Of a DNA stretch of 64,000 nucleotides, positions 35,736 to 47,024 are shown in pieces. The stretch is from the NCBI RefSeq assembly GCF_963678635.1, contig NC_087066.1, positions 45,001,624-45,065,623 of the forward strand, read 5' to 3'. Under the pieces are notes generated by a model. It saw only the letters and a list, made by a program, of their open reading frames with translations. It had not been told where the DNA came from and ran no database searches. Made by a program: the position numbers and the translations under genes. Positions within the stretch are counted from its first letter, which is position 1. Each line of letters opens with the position of its first letter. The stretch is from Symsagittifera roscoffensis. Lineage: Eukaryota; Xenacoelomorpha; Acoela; Convolutidae.

Positions 35736-37586
35736 ATAGCTTGAATATCAATCTGCCATAAATAAAAATTGCATGACTAGCCTTCTTCATACATTTTCAG
35801 ATCTGTATGTACAAAACTTTATCGAGTTTACATTGGATCATCTCTTAAATCAGTTGCATAAGAGGAAACTTTTCAATTTTTTCACTAAAAAATAAGAACT
35901 ATTTTAAGCTGGGAAATTAAACTAAAATCACCTCGACCAGTCAAATTTCTTGGCATGCAGTGTGAAAAATGTTGATTTTGGCTGTTTGAGGCTTGTTTGA
36001 GACAATTTTCAATGACTTTCTTCTGAAAGTCTTTTTATTCGTCAAGCAAGGCGATTATAGCAAGAAAAACTGTAATATATAAAAAAAACTCGATTCTCAG
36101 ATTATTTCCACCACGCAATACCATCAACCAATATCATCAAGAAAAATTTTTTGATAGAGTTAATTAACTTCTAGCGATGAAATAGCAATTAACTACATAA
36201 CACCCGAATTAGAAAACGAAGTAAAATTTTCAAGTAAATTTGAAAAGATATCGATTTGGTATTTGTTTGGGAAACTAACCAATCATGACTGTTTCTTATA
36301 TGGTCATTTTTGCAGGACTTTACTGCTTGGACTCGAGTTTTTTTATTCTCAGTGATTTTTTTGCACGAAGTGAATAAACGTGAAAAAAAAGGTTGATGAG
36401 CACAAACCAATTTTAATTCGAATGCTCTGCGTCAGCTCTCTGTTGAATATTTTGTATCGCGTCATCCGTTCTTTGTATTTTCGAAGGGTTTTCACAATGA
36501 GTGATGAAACTGTCGAGCTCACGGTCATGGTTCACAATTCCAAATGAATCACCATAGTCCACATAATCAATCAATGTGGAATTGTCCAAATCTTCTCAAA
36601 GTGATAGAAATGAGCAGTGAGACCTATTTCATAGTAAAAGTTCTGGGCGCTAGACCATAGGACAACTATAGTCATCGACGTTCAAAACTCTGTTAAAGTT
36701 TTCGTACGTCCAGGCAACGGTATGGCCAGGCAAAAAAAAAGCAACAGTTTCTGTGGTCCGGACCCGAATCGTGCAAAAGAAAATTTTATCCCTTGAAGGA
36801 CACCTCGAAATTGCTTTACATAACTGTATTTTTGTGTTGAGCTGTTAAATCAATATTTGTTGTTGAGCTGCTTGTTCAAGTGATCTGACTTGTATTTGAT
36901 CCGATTTACAACGGTGTTCATGACAACTTCCCTGCGTGATGAATGTTAAGGGGCCCGTTTGGACTTGAGTGAACTGAACTTTCTATTTGATAACTTTTTT
37001 AAAACCACAGAAAGAAAAGTGAAAATTTTATTGGGAAATATCTTTCTATCACTGTAGAGAAAATTCCCAGTTTTCAAAAATTATTTCTTTTTTCAAATCC
37101 AAATTTCTTTCAACGTTTTTTTTTAGCAAACTAGCCATTTTGGTCTGTTAAAAGTGACTGACAAGACTTCACAGCATCACTAGCTAGCTGTTTGATTTTG
37201 CTTGTGTTTGTTGGTGCTGAAAATTTACCGCAAAAAATCCTGTTTCCCGCATTAACTTGTTATTTTGGCAGAGAAATTTGATACAGCAGAAGTTTGGAAA
37301 TATGAAACAAAAAAATTCAAATCAAAGTTTTTTGCTGCTACTGTTTGTTGAACGTCATCTAAATGTTGAATTTTTCAAACATGCCTTTTAGTTCAATAAT
37401 CGAATTCGCTGTTTTTTGCATAACTTGGTCTCAGTTCTATTTATATTTACGATCAGGTGTACTATGCATCTTGAATCCTGGTAGCCAATCCCCCACATCA
37501 ATTTGAGCCGACACATTTCCACTCTTATCGGATCTTATTTGTGCTCAGAACACGAAACTAGTAAGAACTGGGATTTCTTCAGACAC
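35736..37586. other. Interval without a supported gene
   Basis: It starts with a copy (35,751-35,805) of the dispersed repeat also found at 28,119-28,175. On the minus strand around 36,430-36,780 a stretch reads as possibly once-coding but has stops and no recognised motif. The rest is AT-rich with no signal. Confidence 0.35.
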
Positions 37587-39059
37587 GAAAAAGGGGGGCT
37601 GTTGATAACTGACAACATGTGGAAAAAAGAAACACAAAACAAATTTTCAATGAGCCATTGTCAAGTTTGAAAAAAACACTAGATTTTGCTAGGAAACACA
37701 TAAAACTTGCAAAAAAATAAGGCAGGGAATAAGAAAACAAATGCAAAAGGAAACAGAAAAAAAACCTCCACGCAATGCCATTTGCCCGATGAACACGGGA
37801 TTTTGTGTTCAAAGAAAACAAAGAAAAATACTCATTTTTGAACAATTGTCCGTGGCACCTCCTCGATGTATTAGTGTGGCACCTCCTCGAGTGGTGTAGT
37901 CCTTTGCGGTGTGGTCCGCAGTAATCGGATCTACCCCGGTGCATCCTGGGGAATTGGTCTGAGCTTTTGAACTGTCGGGTAGGTATTTGTATTTCCTGTC
38001 TGCCTGCGCGTTATACTGTCTGGAGTTTGCAGTATAACACCGACAGTTCATCAAACGAGGCCAATTCTGCTAACGTCACACGCCGCATTGCCCAGTGCTT
38101 AGAGACGTAGGTGCGAACCAAGGGGAGCGTTGCTTCGGCAAATGTGAGCCTTGGGGGATACCCGACATCTTTGTGTTTGCGCATGCCCCTCCTGTCATTG
38201 GTCTAACCAGTGGCGGGTTTCCCGTACGTCTATCGACACTTTGTACGGCTCCGTGTTCGGCGGAGGTCTATGCTTGCATAGTCGTGTAAAAACCCTTCTG
38301 TTTAAAGGAGTTTTAGGGATACTCTTCCCTCAAAGCGGTAGCTATGTTCTATAGTTACCGGCGATTGTAAAGGATCTTAAGTTGCCGGTTAGTATGGACC
38401 CGAAAGCTGACAGCGGGTTTCTGATCTTTCCTAGCTGTCTGTTAGTAGGAGAAAGAAAGCTGGCGATACGAGATTCCTGCCCAAGTAGTGCATGAGCTAT
38501 GCTCATCGGTCTAAGCCAAAGACCTCGGTCTAAGCCAGAGACCTTTTAAGTTATCCCTGTGGGTTATCTATGATGACCCTGGGCCAACGAGTGGGATTGA
38601 ATAGGAGTGGTGCCCCTATAGGATCCAAGCTGGTCACGTAAGGTGGGATGTCGTATGCACTACACGCTCCCTTTAAGTGACCAGGTAGCAAGAGTATCCG
38701 ACTCATCTCAGCATGGCTAGGATAAGCTACGGGACGCACTGTGTGCGTCGGGGTCCGCTGAGATATTTTTTACATTAGGTGCACAAGAAAAACTTAAGAA
38801 AAATTTATTGAAAATACTGATTTACTAAAATGATTTTAAAAAACTTGAATTTTTGGATTAAACTTCTTTACTAGCTTTATATATTTCGTTTTTGCGCCAA
38901 GTATGTTTCAAATCGTCCTCATGATAGGGAAAACAAATGAGGAGGAAGCCACTGCCTTTAATGCATCGAAGACAAGTTTTCATGGAAAAATAGTCGCCTT
39001 CTGCTGAGTGAGGATGTTGAGCAGCTTATATTTGTTGAGCGTTTGTAGGACATGTTTGA
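37587..39059. repeat. LTR-like/repeat block upstream of element 2 (left copy of a flanking repeat)
   Basis: Positions 37,587-37,598 read GAAAAAGGGGGG, followed one base later by TGTTGATAACTG. This is the usual appearance of a polypurine tract followed by a 3' LTR start. About 37,755-37,852 and 38,765-39,055 are homologous to 45,440-45,875 on the far side of element 2. Between them is a 0.9-kb GC-richer segment. I cannot decide whether the whole block is an LTR of another element or a separate repeat into which element 2 inserted. Confidence 0.5.
37853..38764. repeat. GC-richer, non-coding segment of unknown type
   Basis: It stands out from its AT-rich surroundings and is absent from the right-hand copy of the flanking repeat, where about 40 unrelated bases sit instead. 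It has a duplicated GTGGCACCTCCTCGA near the start, two adjacent 18-19-base words each able to form a GGTCT/AGACC hairpin (about 38,507-38,545), and a strong hairpin GACGCAC-TGT-GTGCGTC at 38,733-38,749 near the end. Open frames on both strands are short and unconvincing. Confidence 0.55.
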
Positions 39060-39244
39060 TGTGATCGTGTGTTTTTACTTTATTAACCTTGAACTATAGC
39101 AACTAATTAGATACCGGTGAATTGTATTTTACATAAAAACCTTTGATTTTTGCCTCACTATTGTTTTCTTTAGACATAAGTCATTTTTGAGTCAAACGAT
39201 TACTTTTTTTCATTTAACCTAGCTTGGTTAGCTTTCGTATACCA
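39060..39244 (+). repeat. Left LTR of element 2
   Basis: Starts TGTGATCGTG, ends CGTATACCA. Aligns over its full length with 45,246-45,430. Confidence 0.75.
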
Positions 39245-39388
39245 GTGGTATTTCGACACTTCTTATTATGGCCCAGTCAACTGATTTGAATATGCGGGGC
39301 ATTCCCGCCTTTTGGCCAAACCATACTGTAGAACCACCCACCCAAAGGACTAATTGGATGGATCAGTTCCATCATCGCCAAATAGAAC

Positions 39389-40536
39389 TTGGTTATAGAC
39401 AACTTGAATGAACCATTGGAGTCGGAAACCGTAATCCCTATTTTAGAAGGCGCCCAGGATTCAAAAACTGAAACTAAGAGAAAAGCTGGGGAGGCCAGAA
39501 ACAAAGAATTAATGCGAACCTACGAAAACGCGGAGGAAAGAAGAATCACGGAGAAAAATCGAAAAGTTGGGGAGATCAGGAAAAACGAAGCGAACAATAA
39601 AGTAAGATCCATCCTTTACTTGGCCGTAGGAGCCAAGGGGAAAAGAGAGTTTTCTCAGAAACAACCATGGGTTAAAATTTTATCCATTTCCTTCAAAGAC
39701 TTTTCCATCTTCTGGACGCAGCACTTGTTAAACACGCGAATTTTACGTTCGAACGGCAGAAGTTATTGAGGCGAAAACAGAATGATATAGAATCCTAGAA
39801 ACAATTCGGGGAGCACTCACATTTAGCTAGATTGTGCCAAATTGGAATTGACGCGGAACGGGAGTGAATAAGAGACGTATTTATATTGAATATGAGAAGA
39901 TGTGACCTCCAACGGAGACTCTTATCGGATACGCTAAATCCATTGGATGCATTCAACCAAGCAATTTTCGATAAGAAAAGCTACTATAACCATCTTAAAT
40001 TAACACAGACGAAGGTTAAACACTACAATAGCGGTAAGGTGTACAAAAATTATAATACTGTACAAAAGGTGGCAAGTCTGATTATAGGAATATTATGTCA
40101 CATTTGTAAATACAGAAGAAACTTTGAAAGACTTTGTCAATCAAAAGGAAGGAAGCCAGTTGTAACTAGTAGAGTAGAAAAAGTATATAAACAAAATTGT
40201 CCCCAATCGAAACAAGAAGAAAATTTTTGTGGAGTGATAAACGCCTGGACAGAAGAGGGAATAAGCGACAATGATGATTACTCGGTGTTGAACATACAAA
40301 CGATCTACGACGACAACTGCCTAGAAACGAAAAAACTTGTAAAAATCGGATTTGGTGAGGACGCAAGTGTAAATATGAACATTCCTGTGGATTCAGCTAG
40401 TCCGGTAAGTTTCCTGAAAGTGAACGTGTTCCATCAGCTAAAACTGAGAGACCCACAGCTGAAAACTTTACCCGTGAATAATAAAGTTCGGGCTTTTTAC
40501 TGCGGCTTCACTAGCGATGCATTAAAAACAATCTAA
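39389..40536 (+). pseudogene. Gag/protease region of element 2
   Basis: Two frames. 39,389-39,769 is rich in Glu, Lys and Arg with a coiled-coil-like stretch. 39,886-40,536 (216 codons) has a Cys-rich run (ILCHICKYRRNFERLCQ) where a nucleocapsid could lie, and then a retropepsin-like segment (NIPVDSASPVSFLKVNVFHQL) in which Asp-Ser-Ala takes the place of the usual Asp-Ser/Thr-Gly. The two frames are separated by stops, so the copy is defective. Confidence 0.6.
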
Positions 40537-40939
40537 AAATTTTTAGTAACAAAACAACCTAATGAATCAATTTCACAATAATTGAATTTTTGTCCCCGCC
40601 GGACACGAGAGGAACATCTTGGGATACAACAACTTACCTCGAGTTGGAATAGAAATTGCCGCAGAAACAGCCGCTACTTCTAGTGAACAACGTATCTCTT
40701 CCGAGCTCGTGTATGTTTAATGTCCACTCGAATACAATTTTTTAACTGACAATAATTTCGACAAACATTTTAACAAAGTAGGAAAAATACCATTGGATAG
40801 AAAGGTTACACAATTCCAGTCACCGTTGAATACAAATCAAAAGTAGAATAGTTCCTTTGACTTTACTTTACTGGACGGCGTAGAGTCTGAAATGAATAGA
40901 ATGGAGAAAGAGAAGGGCACATCGGGAATTGAGATAAAT

Positions 40940-42300
40940 GTGATGAAGAGTGTTTCCTAAGCCCAATTGTAATTACAAGAAAAAAGATGGCAGTTTTAAA
41001 TTATCCCTAGACTCTAAACTTTTCATTGACCAGTTCTTTAAAAAGTATTTATGTCAAATGCCGAATACACACGAACTTATTGACAACATCGCTCTCCAAC
41101 TCTCAAATAAAGAATCAGGTGGAGTGTAGTTCAGTAGCTTAGAATTTAAAAATGCCTGCAGCCAGCTAAAACTATGCGACGAAACGAGTAAACAATGTAA
41201 GTTTGATATGGTAGGTGTCCAAACTATCGCAACCCATTGATATTTAACGGGGTTCTATGGGATGGGAGACATGCCAAACAAATTCCAGAAGGGTTATGGA
41301 TTCGCTCTTAAAAGATATTCAGTTTACCAACTGCTACATTGACGATAGTTTAATTGCCTAGAAAGGTTCACTTGAAGAACACAAGACCATCCTTTCGAAA
41401 ATTCTGAGTATCCTACGAAGCGAATACATGGCAGTTAAATGAGAAAAATGTGCGTTTTTTCAATAATACATTGAATGGTTGGGGTTCAAGATCTCAGAAA
41501 CAAGAGTAAAACTATTGGTGGAGAAATCGGACTCAGCTAAGATCATTCTTTGGTTCAAAACTCAGTAGTTGAAATTCGTCTCTAATTTCTCAACACTGAG
41601 TTAACTGCTTCATCCCCTCTTAAACAAAAAAGCAGTGTACCATTGGAATTACTCACACACGAAAGCCTTCGAAGAAATGAAAAATCAAATCGTGAAAAAA
41701 ACGGAGAATAACCTTTCTGATATAAAAAAAAAACTCAAACCTGAAAACAGACGCTTGGCGTAACGGCCTAGGAACTACATTGGAACAATGATATAGGGAA
41801 TTTTGGATAGCTTTTGCGTTCGATTCTCATTTTTCAAACACCCAAGAAATGAAAACTCAACAAAATAGTTAGAACTCTAGGGAGTGGTCTGGGCAACCGA
41901 ACATTTCAAGAATTACTTATGTGGCTCAGTGTTTGAAATCGTAAGGAATCATAATGCGCTTTTATCTTTGCTAAATGCACACCATAGCACTAAAACGATG
42001 CATAGTAGACTAAGACTCAGCCGTTGAGTCTACCAACTCTTGTCTTTTAGTTTTCAAAGCGAAGATATCCCCAGAAAAGAAATAGAATTTACCGAGTTAT
42101 TGTCGAGAATACCCTCCGCAAAAACCCTCCCAACCCCACATTATGACAATGAATTTCTAGTGGCGACGGTTAACAAGGCTTTAGAAAACCTATTTGTTTA
42201 TAGTGATTGTAAGAGGAAGAATTGTATAAGAAACAATTTGCTGATTAATAATTCAGTGGATGTACACGGTGTAAATAATATTACAACTTGGATTGCATAA
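40940..42300 (+). pseudogene. Reverse transcriptase-RNase H of element 2
   Basis: Recognisable RT blocks with stops between them: PIVITRKKDGSFKLSLDSK (about 40,966), QMPNTHELIDNIA, GFYGMGDMPNKFQK (about 41,245), YIDDSLIA at 41,335-41,360, and a WATEHFK block of RNase H at about 41,890. The YxDD aspartates are present, but the frame is broken at least every hundred codons. 42,040-42,300 continues the region after RNase H. The spacing fits a gypsy-type pol. Confidence 0.75.
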
Positions 42301-42599
42301 TTCCAATGGTTGGAAAGAAATAAAAGTTACACTACATCCAAAGGTCGTTCTTCGCGAATGTCCTTATTTACGTCACAGACACACTGCAAATAAGCAATTC
42401 TAATCTCTCGCGTTCAGAGACTTGTACAATTAGTTGCATTGCGTTAAAGCTTTCCAAATTTAATTTCAATCAAATATTCTTAATAAAGAGGTTTCACTTT
42501 TTCTTTTTGAAACCATCAGTATTATCATTTTGTATCAAACTCAAATCAAGAAGACAGATCCGATTTTGTAGCTTCTCAAGCTTCAGTACATTCGTTAAA

Positions 42600-44050
42600 A
42601 TGTGCAGAAAATCGAGGAATCTCAGTAAAGTTTGAAAACGACATTATGTCCGAAATCCACCAAAACTAGTAAAGTTTGAAAACGACATTATGTCCGAAAT
42701 CCACCGAAAGATACTTGCAAACTATAAGTTTGCGTTAATTATACCTTCATCCCCATTAGCGTTCACCATTGTTCGAACAAATTGATCAGGATGATGACAG
42801 AGGCCGACAAAATCCTCAAAGAAGCGAAGAAGCCAGTAGAAGAAGGAAGACCACTGGATAGATTCGGGGTCTATTTGAAAACCCACTAATGAGATATCCA
42901 TCTAAAGGAATGAATATTATTCAACGATAATAAATTGATTGTCGATGCAGCCCTTAGATCCCCGTTCATGAAGCTTTTTGATGAAACCCAACCAGGACAG
43001 TTCGGGATGGAAGCTCTGGCGGAAAACATTTGGTGGCCTCACTTATACCGGGCAATTTACCACCACGGTAGAAAACTATGCACAGTGTATAAAAGCCACT
43101 AAGAACCTCAAAGTCATTCTGGGCTCGGCTATTACGCAGAAATAACCAGTTTTATTGGAATCTCACGGTGAAATAAGTCTGGTTTTTTGCAGGTCTATTC
43201 AATAAACACAGGGGCAGATCAAAAAATTTACTTTTCAGCATAGATACGTTCACCAAATTTCCTTCAGCTAAGGTGGCAAATACTACTTCAGCGTCTTCAA
43301 TACTTACATTTCTGACAGATTAATGCAACTTACATGGATTTCTGAAATCAATCAGAGTAGGCCATGGGCCGTGTTTCCTTTCAAATTAAACAAAACTTTC
43401 TGCGAGAATAAAATTAAGTTAATTTTATGTACGGTGGGAGATCGTAGATCAAATGAAGTGGTACAATGTCTTATATACATCTTCAAACAGAAACTAATAG
43501 TAATTACATTCAACAAGCCCAAAACGATTCTAATTGTTGCGATCGATAAAATCATCTGCAACATTCGTTCAACAAAACAAACATCCCTTGGACGTACATT
43601 CTCCTTAAAACATTTTAATAATTTGCCTTACAACTTCTCGAAATCCTTAGTTTCACCTGCCATTGGTTTAGATGAAGGGAAGTCGATCATGTCGAAAGAG
43701 AGAGCTCAGGAATGAAGGCAAACGACAACACAGAGGACAGCTACTTTGAGGAAACCATACCCAAAAAAAGAGGATACGAGAGCAATCTAACGGACAATAC
43801 AGAGCAGGTCGCACCGAGAGCCGCGTTGTCAAACCTCTTCACCCAAGTAGGTAAATGGTATAGAAGGACAGTGAACATAAGGGAAGGCCAATCGTATTAT
43901 TAACCCTTGGCGGAAAACCTATATCAGACACCAAGAATTTAGTAACCCTAGATAATGGCCACGTACTAAGACAATCGGACCTTGAGTTCAAGAAAAGCCA
44001 ACCATTATCTCCAAGTAAGTTTACGATAGTTCCGAAAACATTAATTAACA
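42600..44050 (+). pseudogene. Integrase region of element 2
   Basis: Upstream of the core, a stretch at about 42,950-43,090 fits the zinc-binding region. At 43,205-43,320 a LLFSIDTFTKFPSAKVAN-type block holds the first catalytic Asp of an integrase core. Frames 43,323-43,715 and 43,712-43,903 follow. A 44-base direct duplication (42,624-42,661 repeated at 42,668-42,705) lies just upstream. Interrupted by stops. Confidence 0.6.
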
Positions 44051-45245
44051 ATAATGAATTAGCAAGGAGGGAAAGATAAACTCTCCTATCAAAAGGAAGG
44101 ACTCAAACGAAGCATGACGTACACTGTCAGGCAGACCATCGGGCCCAACACTGTCGAAGAGGAAAAATTCGAACGTCCCCAGAACTAAAAGTTTTTGTTA
44201 TGTTAACTCAGACTTAACATCGTCATTAGATTAAAACTATTGGGACAACGTCTTGGAACACTATCTTGGCACAGGCTCTGGGGTTAAATCTAAATCTCAG
44301 TCTTTCATATGTGAATCCAATTGCTATAGAGAGTTCTCCCGAGAAACCAACTGACCCATTCCGAGCCACCCCATCGTGCAGCACTTCACATCCAAGAAGG
44401 AACCCCGGGCCTCCAAAGTTCTATGGAGAGAGGTGCTTCATCCAGCAAGGGCTACCGAGGGCTGCGGCAACAGACATTGTGGATTCAGAAGAGGAATCGT
44501 TGATTGCTTTCACTTAAACCAACAGATGCCAATCCACCATCGCCTTCGAGTCCCAATCAGAATTCTCGGCACCACTGGCGGACATTCAAGCAAGACCAAA
44601 TTTAGTGCGAGTTGACACAAGGGTCCCACTCAACCACATCTTAGCTAAACCCAAAACTAGTGTTGTTACGTTCACTTGCTCAAGAACACTCACTGGAGTA
44701 CAAAGAAGACAAAGAGAGTGATATTTTTTCATTAGTAGACACGGAAATCAGAGTAGAGGCAGAAAATTTCACCAAATATTTAACTCAGTTGATTATAAGT
44801 TTCAAATTTACCCATAATGATCCCCTACCGTTTATTCCTACGATTGCCTTATCCACATTCAATCGCTAAACCTTAAATACTCCTGTTTAATTATTCTTCG
44901 CAGATATAATAATTGGTTTTCTTTTGACCGAATTGCATCGCAATTGTTATTTTTAGTTAGTTCTACGCTGTTTTATCTGTTTATATTATACATATCCCCA
45001 ATTGTTTAAATACATTTTTTGACACTCTCTATGATTGTTGTCTAAATCTGTTTTGAATTGTATGTAGCCTGTATAATGTGTTTCATTTTCATCTCCGTGT
45101 ACATTTGTATAGTCTCTTGTAAATTCCATGGGGCTTTAAGTTGATTCTTTTTGATTCAAACATCGGATCCCGTGGGGTGAAGGGAGAATGGAGTATGTGT
45201 GTGATTTTGGCTACTTATTACAATTTTTCCTGCATTGGGTAAGGT
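44051..45245 (+). other. 3' part of element 2, product unknown
   Basis: Short frames (44,266-44,517, 44,660-44,869) have no recognisable motif. From about 44,880 the sequence is non-coding and ends in the purine tract near 45,170-45,192. Confidence 0.4.
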
Positions 45246-45430
45246 TGTGGTTGTGCGTTTTTACTTAATTAACCTAGTCCTCTAGCAACTAATTAGGTAC
45301 CGGTCAATTGTGTTTTATACGAAATCCATTGGACTTCGCGTCACTTTTGTTCTCTTTAGACAAAAGTCAGTTTTAATTGAATCACTTACTTTTATTCTTT
45401 TAGCCTAGCTTAGTTAGCTTCCGTATACCA
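45246..45430 (+). repeat. Right LTR of element 2
   Basis: 185 bp, TGTGGTTGTG to CGTATACCA. Its full-length partner is 39,060-39,244. The LTR may extend left to about 45,195. Confidence 0.75.
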
Positions 45431-45875
45431 GAAAAAGAAGCAGAGCATAAAGTGTCCTCCACGCATTGCCATTTACCCGATAAATGCGGGATTATGTGTT
45501 CAAGGAAAACAAAGAAAAGTACTCATTCTTGATCCATTTTCCGGCCAAGTTATCACTCGCCTACTTGGCGTCTGAATTTCCACATTAAACGCACGAAAAA
45601 GCTTTAGAAAAGGTTACTGAAAATACTGGGTTTACTAAAATGATATTTAAAATATTTGTAGTTTTGGATAAATTTCTCTATTGGCTTTATATATTGCGTT
45701 TTTGCGCCAAGTATGTTTCAAGCCATCTTCATGATATATAAAATAATTGAGGAGGAAGCCACGGCCTTTAATGCATCGAAGACAATTTTTCATGGAAAAA
45801 TAGTCGCCTTCGGCTTATGAGGATGTTGAGTAGCTCAAAACTTGTTGAGCGTTTGTAGGACATGTTTTTTTGAGC
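45431..45875. repeat. Right copy of the repeat flanking element 2
   Basis: From CCTCCACGC at about 45,459 to GTAGGACATGT at about 45,865 it is homologous, in direct orientation, to the two halves of the block at 37,755-39,055. Where that copy has the 0.9-kb GC-richer segment this one has a short stretch with a GCCAAG...CTTGGC inverted repeat. Confidence 0.65.
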
Positions 45876-46341
45876 AAGCTCTATCAATTTTGGTTTCAGC
45901 AAGCTCTATCCTGTTATATAGTTTCGTTTGAAGAAAAAGATAGAATCTTGATGATAAAAAATAAGATTTGAGAGGGTGACATAACTGACAAAAACAAAAA
46001 CTTGAAAACAAAACTTTTATGCACCGTGATTGCCAAAAAAAACTGGATTTTGGTTTAAAAAAAACTTCTCAAAATCCAAAACAAGTTTTTTTGCTCAGCT
46101 TCAGAAATATTGTCGATGGATAAGTATTTATTGCCTAAACTGAATTTTTCCGATTCCATAGTTTTCTCTTATTCGCATTTGATCCCAAATCTCATTCAGT
46201 TGTCGTGGCTAATTTCATGGTCAACATATCTAAGATTGACCATTAAGAATACTCCATAAGAACGCACCAGATGGGTATGATTTATGGAAAAATCTATTAG
46301 ACATATGAAGACAGCTCCGATTAAAACATCTGCATCGTCAG
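45876..46341. other. Interval without a supported gene
   Basis: AT-rich. A short AGCAAGCTCTATC word is repeated at about 45,873-45,912. Nothing else seen. Confidence 0.4.
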
Positions 46342-46603
46342 CAGAGGCGGATTTCGGGGGAGGGGGGTTGGTATTTTTTTATCATCCATTATCGGCGACA
46401 AACCTTAAGATTTTTCTAAAGACGCCGATGTCGCCAATATATACTAATTTTCAAAATTTGTCTGCGGCGCAGAAATCTTTGCCTGTGTCTTTATAGTGTT
46501 CTAGGAGCGCTCGGAAATTAAATTTGGTTGACCTAGAAAAAAAAATTCCAGGAGTTTTGTCGACCCGGCTTCCTCCTCGAGAAAATGCCAGATCCGCCCC
46601 CTG
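46342..46603. mobile_element. hAT-like MITE (262 bp)
   Basis: The ends are CAGAGGCGGATTTC and, read inward from the other side, CAGGGGGCGGATCTGG, the CAG-N-GGCGGAT type of terminal inverted repeat common in hAT elements. The flanks are ATCGTCAG (46,334-46,341) and ATTGTCAG (46,604-46,611), an 8-bp target duplication with one mismatch, as expected for hAT. The interior has no transposase and only overlapping spurious frames on both strands, so it is non-autonomous. Confidence 0.72.
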
Positions 46604-47024
46604 ATTGTCAGCTAGGTATTGAAACATAGTTGAAACTCTTATGATTTCTAAAAAGACGAAACTGTTTGTGTCAGCGTCGAAAATTTGTTTGGACAACCAA
46701 TGACTAATTTTACACTAGAAGGCGTTGATTAGCAATCAGACTTATTCCCTCCATTGTTTAATTGCAAGCTAATTGTTCAAAAGAAAAAGATTAACAATTC
46801 CATTGTGCGGCATGTGCTTTTATGGTATTTGAGTGTGAACAGATTTGAAACCTTTCTGTACCTATAAATTGCAAGATAATTGGTGTTGTTGCCTCAAATC
46901 CAAAAATTCAGATTTAATCATTGTCTCAAAATTGCTATAAATCATTCGAGCATATATTTGTACAAAAACAAGAACAAAGTTACTCTTTTTAATTCTTTTT
47001 TTTTTACTCAAGTCTGCCAAAAAA

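Larger units (their letters stand above)
39060..45430 (+). mobile_element. Element 2: older Ty3/gypsy-like LTR retrotransposon
   Basis: Direct terminal repeats of 185 bp each (39,060-39,244 and 45,246-45,430), both TG...CA, roughly 78% identical by eye. They enclose remains of gag, protease, RT, RNase H and integrase in plus-strand order. After the left repeat comes TGGTATTTCGACAC, a plausible primer-binding site. A purine tract (GTGGGGTGAAGGGAGAATGGAG) ends at about 45,192, some 50 bases before the right repeat as defined, so the true LTR may start near 45,195 and the left LTR may be truncated. No matching target duplication was found. It differs from E1-E3 in all motifs and is a separate lineage. 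Confidence 0.78.

Noticed and set aside
37853-38764. Helitron
   Set aside because: The terminal hairpin followed by CTGA resembles a Helitron 3' end, but the following base is not T, the 5' end is not a clear TC after A, and no other copy is available.
37853-38764. rRNA or snRNA gene
   Set aside because: GC-rich and structured, but I recognise no conserved rRNA or snRNA core.
46284-46496. Coding frame across the MITE
   Set aside because: Both strands are open only because the MITE lacks stops by chance; its ends and target duplication explain the sequence.
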